A program made the position numbers and the translations under genes. The notes beneath the pieces were generated by a model. It ran no database searches. It saw only the letters and a program-made list of their open reading frames with translations, and had not been told where the DNA came from. 64,000 bases of DNA from Pseudomonas sp. Marseille-Q3773 (GTDB lineage: Bacteria; Pseudomonadota; Gammaproteobacteria; Pseudomonadales; Pseudomonadaceae): contig NZ_OU745390.1 in assembly GCF_916618955.1 (NCBI RefSeq), positions 1,860,001 to 1,924,000 of the forward strand, in the 5' to 3' direction. Positions 1 to 8,100 of the stretch are shown piece after piece. The stretch's first letter is position 1. Each line of letters starts with the position of its first letter.

Positions 1-846
1 TGCGGCACTGGATGAGGTGAAGAATTCGCGGACCGACTCGAACTCCCGTACCTGCGTGCTGAACGCCCCGAGTGACGCCGGCTTGGCGGCGATCCGGGTA
101 CTCAGCACGCGAGCGAACAGCAGGCTCGACAGTTGCAGGTCGAGGCGCTTGCCAAGCACATTCAGCAGGTGCCCGCGAAGGATCCGCAGTATGCCGTCGA
201 CGACGATCGCCAGGGCTACGCCGCTGGCAAGTATCCACAAGGTATCGAACGCCGCGTTGGGCACTACGCGGTCGTACACTTGCATGGCGAACAGTGCCGA
301 GGCGACGGCCAGGATATTGGCTACCAGGGCCGTCAGCGTGACTTCCGCATAGGAGCGCCAAAGCCGCTTGAGCGGCCCGAAGAACCAATGCTCGGGCAGG
401 CCGCTGGCGTAGTCGCCGACGCGCCCGTCCGGGCGATAGCGGCACTTGGCGAACACCGCCGTACCACTGTAAAGCGTCTCCAGCGCGGGCAACGCCATGC
501 ATTCACGGCCACCGCCGCTCTGCGGCACCAGCACCTCGTACTGGTCACCTTCGACACCCACCAGCAGCAGGCAGCGACCATCGCCGAGCAACAGCAGCGC
601 CGGCAGCAGGTAGGCATCCATCTGCCGCAACGGCAACTCGGCAACCTGGGCCGTGATGTCGGCGCGGCGCAACGCGCGGGCGACCAGGCGCAGTGGCAGA
701 CGCCCGTGCTCCAGTGCCAGGCCGTCCACCAGTTCGGCATCACTCAGTGGCCGCTCCAGTTGCCGGCACAGCAGCAGCAGGCCCTGGCGCAGCGGGTCAT
801 CATGGTTCAGGGTGACGACATTATCCGGAGCTTGTTCAACTTCCAT
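1..846 (-). CDS. Type I secretion ABC exporter (LapB-like), truncated by window edge
   Basis: Inner-membrane ABC/permease of a type I secretion system, expected to energise export of the neighbouring giant adhesin. Only the first 282 codons are visible. Reading from ATG at 846, residues about 15-130 form a C39-peptidase-like domain without the DCG cysteine motif of true C39 peptidases, as in RTX-type exporters that bind but do not cleave substrate. Hydrophobic transmembrane segments follow (from about residue 165), one containing ALFAMQVYDRVVPN, a characteristic segment of this family. The ATPase domain lies beyond position 1. The start overlaps the end of the upstream tolC-like gene by 11 bases, so the two are co-transcribed. 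An HlyD-type adaptor gene is expected beyond the window. In KT2440 the corresponding exporter genes next to lapF are, from memory, called lapHIJ; I do not assign a letter. Confidence 0.88.
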   Translation of the reverse strand, partial: MEVEQAPDNVVTLNHDDPLRQGLLLLCRQLERPLSDAELVDGLALEHGRLPLRLVARALRRADITAQVAELPLRQMDAYLLPALLLLGDGRCLLLVGVEGDQYEVLVPQSGGGRECMALPALETLYSGTAVFAKCRYRPDGRVGDYASGLPEHWFFGPLKRLWRSYAEVTLTALVANILAVASALFAMQVYDRVVPNAAFDTLWILASGVALAIVVDGILRILRGHLLNVLGKRLDLQLSSLLFARVLSTRIAAKPASLGAFSTQVREFESVREFFTSSSAA

Positions 847-2107
847 GATTCAACCGATTCTCCAGTAGTGCCCCCAGCAGTCCGACCTGGGCGGCTGCGC
901 GGTACTCGATGCGCTTGCGCTCGATGTGCAGACTAATCAATTGCCGCTCGGCTTCGAAACGCTCGCGCTGGACGTTGAGCAAGTCGATCACGTCGCGCCG
1001 GCCGACTTCGAACTGCTCGCGGTACAACTCGCCGACCTGTTCCGCTTCCGTCACCTGCTGGCTCAGCGACTGTTCTCGCCAACGCAGCGTGTCACCGTTG
1101 TCGAACAGCGTCTGCAATTGCCGGCGGATGTCGCGCTGCATCGCATCGGCGGTCCAGCGTGCCGACTCCAGCCGCTGCTGTGCGGCGGTCGGCCGACGGA
1201 AGTTGGAGAGCCCCTGGAAGGTGTCCATGCGAAAGCGCAGTGACATTACCGAGTCGCTTTCCGGGCGACCGCCGATCTCGCGGCGCAACGCGGAGGCCTC
1301 CAGGTTCAATTGCGGTAGCAACGAGGCCTTGGCCTCGCGCACTTGCGCCTCGGCAACGTTGGCGTCCTCCACCGCCTTGCGCTGCAATGGCGACTCGCGG
1401 ATCACCCGCGCCACATCGCTGCTGGCCAGGTAGCGCTGCAGCGACATCGGCTCGGGCTCGACCAGTTCCGAAGGGTCCTGGCCGACCAGGATCGCGTATT
1501 GGTTGCGCGCGTCCTGCAGGTTGCCTTTCTCCAGCGACAGCTGCTCCTGGGCACGCGCCAGTTCGAGGTTGGCGCGGTCCAGCTCACTGCGATCGGCGTA
1601 ACCGTCGCTGCCCCGCGCCTGGGTCATCTGGCGGATGCCGTCAAGGCGCTGGAGATGTTGGCGCACCGCCTCCACCCGACGCTCCGAGGCCAGCACGTCG
1701 AGGTAGGTCTCGACGATATCCAGCGCCGCATCATCGCGCGCCACCAGCACCGCCTCGGACAACTTGCGCTGGGTTGCGCTGGCGCTGTCGACCTTGCTCG
1801 TCACCCGTCCCCAGTCATACAGCATCTGCGATACGGTGAGGTCATAGACGACCTCACCGACGTCGAACTCCTGCGGCCCTCCAGACATCGCGACGGTGGG
1901 GTAGTACCCGCCCTTGGCAATCTCCACCTCGGTGCCGGCACGATCTGCTTCGGCCATTGCCGAACGCACCTCGGGGTGAATCGCCAACCCCGCCCTCACC
2001 GCCTGGTCAATCGGCATGGCTGGGGCTGACAACGGCACGCCGAGGCACAGGAGCCACAGGGCTGCCTGGCCACGGTGCCTTCCCTTGAGCACAGAAACCC
2101 CAGGCAT
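836..2107 (-). CDS. TolC-family outer-membrane efflux protein (type I secretion)
   Basis: Outer-membrane channel of the adhesin export machine, 423 residues. The N-terminus has a hydrophobic signal sequence (about residues 13-30, ending near APAMP). The rest is long alpha-helical TolC repeat sequence with tandem-similar halves, including SQMLYDWGRVTSKVDSA in the first half and a matching helix-rich second half. This is typical of LapE/TolC outer-membrane factors. Its ATG shares one base with the stop of the adhesin gene (TGATG), so translation is coupled, and its own stop overlaps the ABC exporter start. The position between adhesin and exporter indicates a dedicated secretion operon. Confidence 0.9.
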   Translation of the reverse strand: MPGVSVLKGRHRGQAALWLLCLGVPLSAPAMPIDQAVRAGLAIHPEVRSAMAEADRAGTEVEIAKGGYYPTVAMSGGPQEFDVGEVVYDLTVSQMLYDWGRVTSKVDSASATQRKLSEAVLVARDDAALDIVETYLDVLASERRVEAVRQHLQRLDGIRQMTQARGSDGYADRSELDRANLELARAQEQLSLEKGNLQDARNQYAILVGQDPSELVEPEPMSLQRYLASSDVARVIRESPLQRKAVEDANVAEAQVREAKASLLPQLNLEASALRREIGGRPESDSVMSLRFRMDTFQGLSNFRRPTAAQQRLESARWTADAMQRDIRRQLQTLFDNGDTLRWREQSLSQQVTEAEQVGELYREQFEVGRRDVIDLLNVQRERFEAERQLISLHIERKRIEYRAAAQVGLLGALLENRLNHGS

Positions 2108-5100
2108 CAGACCACGACCTGTACCGTATTGTCCTCGATCAGCAGGGTACTGCTGCCAAAGCTGTAGACATCGTAGGTGATGCCGTTGACCTCCTGGGTG
2201 GTTCCGGTATTCACCGCCCCCACCACGTTGAGGGTGTCGTTGCTCTCCCCAGTGACCTGCAGGACATTGTTGCTGTCGGTGATGGCGTCGACCTCTGCCG
2301 CGGTCAGGGTCAGCACGCTTCCCGAATCGCCCCTGCCGAGATCGATGCGCTCGATGTTGGTGAGCGTGCCGACGCCTACGGCGTTGTAGTCGAGGTCGAT
2401 GCCATCGGCCAGGATCAGGGTATCGAAGCCCGCGCCACCATCTATGGCAGTGAAGTTGGTCGCGGTGATCTGGATGGCGTCGTTGCCGTCACCGGCCACG
2501 ACCTGGTCGCCGCTGCCTACGTTGAAGATCAGGTCGCTGCCATCACCTGCGTTGATGTGCTCCGAACTGCCATTGGCACCGGACATGACATCATCCCCGG
2601 TGGTACCGTTGACGTCGATCTGGCCGATGTTCAGCGACAGCCCGTTGGGCGTCAGCGTGATGCCGTAGGCCGAACTGTCGTTGCCGTTGGTGTCGGTGGC
2701 GACGACGTTGAACGAGATCTGCGAACCGAGGTTGAGGATATCGGTGATGTTCAGCCCCAACTGGGTGAGAACGGTCGGGCTCAGCAGGTTCAGCGAGAAG
2801 TTGCCGCTGCTGTCCGCCTGGATCGGCAGCAGTTCGACATTCAGCGCTGGCGTGATGACACGGATCACCACGCTGGAGTCCGGCTCGGTAGTGCCGCTGA
2901 AGCCGAACCGCGGGCTGAGCGGGTTGAGGCTGACATCGACGCCAAAATTGCCAACGGTCACCGGCTGTTCGATGCTGCTGCCGACGCCGATGGTTGCCAC
3001 GTTGCTCGGGTTGCCGGCCGGGTCCTCGCCGCTCACCGAAACCTGGGCGTTCAGCAACTGGTCCAGGGTCAGGTCGATATCCAGGTCGGTGAGCAGGTTC
3101 AGCGAAGCCAGCCCACTGTTGTCGGCGGTCAGCGTGGCAGTGGCAGTGACCCCACCAACGTCAACGAGGACTGTCAGCTCGGTACCTGGGTCGGTGGAGA
3201 TGGTCAGGATGCTGCCCACCAGCGACAGCACCGGAGTCGCTGGTGGAATGGTATCGACAGTGAACGGCACCGGGGTCGACGTGGTACCGCCATCGATATC
3301 GGCGGTGACGGTCGATGCCCCTTCCGGGAACGGCCCCATGCCACCGCCAGGCAGCAGGGTCACGGTGACACTGCCGGCCAGGATGTCGCCGGCGGTAAGC
3401 GTATGCGTTACCTGCGTTTCATAGCCGTTCTGCCCGGCGAACGCGACGGTGATCACCTGGCCAGCCTGCATGGTCGGGCGAATCGCCACATCGACCTGGA
3501 TACCGTCGCTGATCTCGGCCGCGTTGAGCCAGGTATCGGCAGCTTCCGGCAAGCTGATGGTCGGCGGCGCCAAATCCGGCGCGTTGATCGCCGCCGGGCT
3601 GCTGAGGTTGCCCGCAGCGTCCACGGCGACCACCGCGATCAGCTCGCCGGCTATCAATGGTGGCGCGAACGGCAAGCTGAAATTGCCACTGCCGTCGGCA
3701 TTGAGCGTGATCGGGTTGGCGGTGTCGCCGTCGATCACGATGCGTACCTGGCTGTTCGGTTCGGCGGTACCGGTCAGCAGTGCACCATCGACACTGATGC
3801 TCAGCAGCGGCGCCGACGGTGCCACCGAGTCGACCGTGGTACTGGCCGGGCCGCTGGTGTTACCGGCTGGGTCCTGGGCCACGGCACTGACTACCGTGCC
3901 GTTGGCCAGTGGCGTGCCAGGTGTGAACGACCAGTTGCCACTGCCGTCGGCGGTCGTTTCGCCGACCGGGTTGCCGCCACCGTCGGTGAGGATCACCTTG
4001 GCGCCGGCTTCAGCGGTACCGCTGATCACGGCGCCGTTGCTCGGGTTGATGACCGGCGCAGCCGGGGCGATAGCATCAACGGTGGCACTGGTCGGCCCGC
4101 TGCTATTGCCAGACGGGTCCTGGGCAACGGCGTTGACTACCGTAGCGTTGGCCAGTGGCGTGCCGGGCGTGAACGACCAGTTGCCACTGCCGTCGGCGGT
4201 CGTCTCGCCGATCGGGCTGCCGCCACCGTCGGTGAGAATCACCTTGGCGCCGGCTTCAGCGGTACCGCTGATCACGGCGCCATTGCTCGGGTTGATGACC
4301 GGCGCAGCCGGAGCAACCGCATCAACGGTGACGCTGGTTGGTCCGCTGGTATTGCCAGCCGGGTCTTGGGCCACGGCATTGACCACCGTGCCGTTGGCCA
4401 GCGGCGTGCCAGGCGTGAACGACCAGTTGCCGCTGCCATCGGCGGTCGTCTCGCCGACCGGGTTGCCGCCACCGTCGGTGAGGATCACCTTGGCGCCGGC
4501 TTCAGCGGTCCCGCTGATCACAGCACCGTTGCTCGGATTGATGACCGGCGCAGCCGGGGCGATAGCATCAACGGTGACACTGGTCGGCCCGCTGGTATTG
4601 CCAGCCGGATCCTTGGCCACTGCATTGACTACCGTGCCGTTGGCCAGCGGCGTGCCAGGCGTGAACGACCAGTTGCCACTGCCGTCGGCGGTCGTCTCGC
4701 CGACCGGGTTGCCGCTGCCATCAGTGAGAATCACCTTGACTCCGGCTTCAGCGGTCCCGCTGATCACAATGCCATTGCTCGGCTCGACCGTCGGTTGGCC
4801 AGGCGCGACGGCGTCTACCGTGGTGCTGACCACGGGGGAACTGGTATTGCCAGCCGAGTCCTGAGCCACGGCGTTGACCACCGTGCCGTTGGCCAGCGGT
4901 GTGCCAGGCGTGAATGACCAGCTGCCACCGCCATCGGCGGTCGTCTCGCCGATCGGGTTGCCGCTGCCGTCGGTGAGAATCACCTTGGCTCCGGCTTCAG
5001 CGGTACCGCTGATCACAATGCCATTGCTCGGGTCGAGCGTCGGCTGGCCGGGCGCGACGTTATCTACCGTGGTGCTGACCACGGGGGAGCTGGTGTTGCC

Positions 5101-8100
5101 AGCCGAGTCCTGAGCCACGGCATTGACTACCGTGCCGTTGGCCAGTGGCGTGCCGGGCGTGAACGACCAGTTGCCGCTGCCGTCGGCGGTCGTCTCACCG
5201 ATCGGGTTGCCGCTGCCATCGGTAAGGATCACCTTGGCCCCGGCTTCAGCAGTACCGCTGATCACGGCGCCGTTGCTCGGGTTGATGACCGGCGCAGCCG
5301 GGGCGATAGCATCAACGGTGGCACTGGTCGGCCCGCTGCTATTGCCAGACGGGTCCTGGGCAACGGCATTGACTACCGTGCCGTTGGCCAGCGGCGTGCC
5401 AGGCGTGAACGACCAGTTGCCACTGCCATCGGCGGTCGTCTCGCCGATCGGGTTGCCGCTGCCGTCGGTGAGAATCACCTTGGCTCCGGCTTCAGCGGTA
5501 CCGCTGATCACGGCGCCGTTGCTCGGGTTGATGACCGGCGCAGCCGGGGCGATAGCATCAACGGTGGCACTGGTCGGCCCGCTGCTATTGCCAGACGGGT
5601 CCTGGGCAACGGCATTGACTACCGTGCCGTTGGCCAGCGGCGTGCCAGGCGTGAACGACCAGTTGCCACTGCCATCGGCGGTCGTCTCGCCGATCGGGGT
5701 GCCGCTGCCGTCGGGGAGAATCACCTTTGCTCCGGCTTCAGCGGTACCGCTGATCACGGCGCCGTTGCTCGGGTTGATGACCGGCGCCGCCGGGGCGAGA
5801 GCATCAACGGTGGCACTGGTCGGCCCGCTGCTATTGCCAGACGGGTCCTGGGCAACGGCATTGACTACCGTGCCGTTGGCCAGCGGCGTGCCAGGCGTGA
5901 ACGACCAGTTGCCACTGCCGTCGGCGGTCGTCTCGCCGATCGGGCTGCCGCCACCGTCGGTGAGAATCACCTTGGCGCCGGCTTCAGCGGTACCGCTGAT
6001 CACGGCGCCATTGCTCGGGTTGATGACCGGCGCAGCCGGAGCAACCGCATCAACGGTGACGCTGGTTGGTCCGCTGGTATTGCCAGCCGGGTCTTGGGCC
6101 ACGGCATTGACCACCGTGCCGTTGGCCAGCGGCGTCCCAGGCGTGAACGACCAGTTGCCGCTGCCATCGGCGGTCGTCTCGCCGACCGGGTTGCCGCCAC
6201 CGTCGGTGAGGATCACCTTGGCGCCGGCTTCAGCGGTCCCGCTGATCACAGCACCGTTGCTCGGATTGATGACCGGCGCAGCCGGGGCGATAGCATCAAC
6301 GGTGACACTGGTCGGCCCGCTGGTATTGCCAGCCGGATCCTGGGCCACTGCATTGACTACCGTGCCGTTGGCCAGCGGCGTGCCAGGCGTGAACGACCAG
6401 TTGCCACTGCCGTCGGCGGTCGTCTCGCCGACCGGGTTGCCGCTGCCGTCGGTGAGAATCACCTTGGCCCCGGCCTCGGCGGTACCACTGATTTCCGTAC
6501 CATTGCTCGGCTCGATCGTCGGTGCGGCCGGTGCCAAGCCGTCAACGGTAACGACCGCGGGGGCGCTTTCGACACCGCCCGGGTTGCGCGCCACGACGTT
6601 GACCACGGTGCCATCGGGCAATGGTATGCCGGGCGTGAATGACCAGTTGCCGCTGCCGTCGGCGGTGACTTGGCCGATCGGGTTGCCGTTGCCATCGGTG
6701 AGGATAACGGTGTGGCCTGCATCGGCGGTACCGCTGATCACCGAGCCATTACTCGGCTCGACCTGCGGAATCGACGGCAGCGACGAATCCACCGTAGTGC
6801 TACCAGGATTGCTTGTGTTGCCGGCAGCATCGGTCGCCGTGGCGTTGACCACAGTTGCATTTGCCAATTGCGTGGCTGGCGTGAAGCTCCAGTTGCCGTT
6901 GCCATCGGCCGTTACCTGGCCGATCGGATTGCCGCTGCCGTCGGTAAGGGTCACGGTGCTGTTCGGCTCGGCAGTACCATTGATCACGGCGCCATTAGTC
7001 GGGTTTACCACCGGCGCGCCCGGAGCTACAGCGTCCACCGTGGTGCTGCCTTGCGGGCCGGTATTGCCGGCCGGGTCCCGGGCCACGGCATTGACGACGG
7101 TGCCGTCCGGCAAGGGCGTTGCCGGGGTGAAGCTCCAGTTGCCGTTGCCGTCGGCGGTGGTCTGGCCGATCGGGTTGCCGCTGCCATCGGTGAGGATGAC
7201 GGTGCTGCCCGCCTCGGCGGTACCGCTGATTTCACTGCCATTGCTGGCATCGACCACTGGTGCGGCAGGTGCCACCGAGTCCACCGTGATGGCAGCCGGT
7301 GAACTGGTGTTGCCGGTCGGGTCGGTCGCCCTGGCGTTTACCACGCTGCCGTTGGGCAATGGGCTGCCGGGGGTGAAGCTCCAGACGCCGTTGCCATCGG
7401 CGACGACCTGGCCGATCGGGTTGCCGCCAGCGTCGGTCAGGGTCACGGTGCTGCCCGCTTCGGCGGTGCCGCTGATCGTGGTGCCATTGCTCGGGTTGAT
7501 GACTGGCGCCGCTGGCGCGCTGGAATCGACGGTGACCGTCGCGGCCGGGCCGGTGTTGCCGGCCGCGTCGCTCGCCGTGGCATTGACCACGGTACCAGTG
7601 GGCAGTGGAGTCCCTGGCGTGAAGCTCCAGTTGCCGCTGCCATCGGCCGTTACCTGGCCGATCGGATTGCCACTGCCGTCGGTAAGGGTCACGGTGCTGT
7701 TCGGTTCGGCGGTACCGCTGAGGCTGCTGCCGTTGCTCAGGTTGAGGGTCGGCACACCCGGGGCTACAGCGTCCACGGTGGTGCTGCCTTGCGGGCCGGC
7801 ATTGCCGGCCGGGTCCCGCGCCACGGCATTGACGACGGTGCCGTCCGGCAAGGGCGTTGCCGGGGTGAAGCTCCAGTTGCCGTTGCCGTCGGCGGTGGTC
7901 TGGCCGATCGGGTTGCCGCTGCCATCAGTGAGGATGACCGTGCTCCCCGCCTCGGCGGTACCGCTGATTTCACTGCCATTGCTGGGATTGACCACTGGTG
8001 CGGCAGGCGCCACCGAGTCCACCGTGATGGCAGCCGGCGAACTGGTGTTGCCGGTCGGGTCGGTCGCCGTGGCGTTTACCACGCTGCCGTTGGGCAATGG

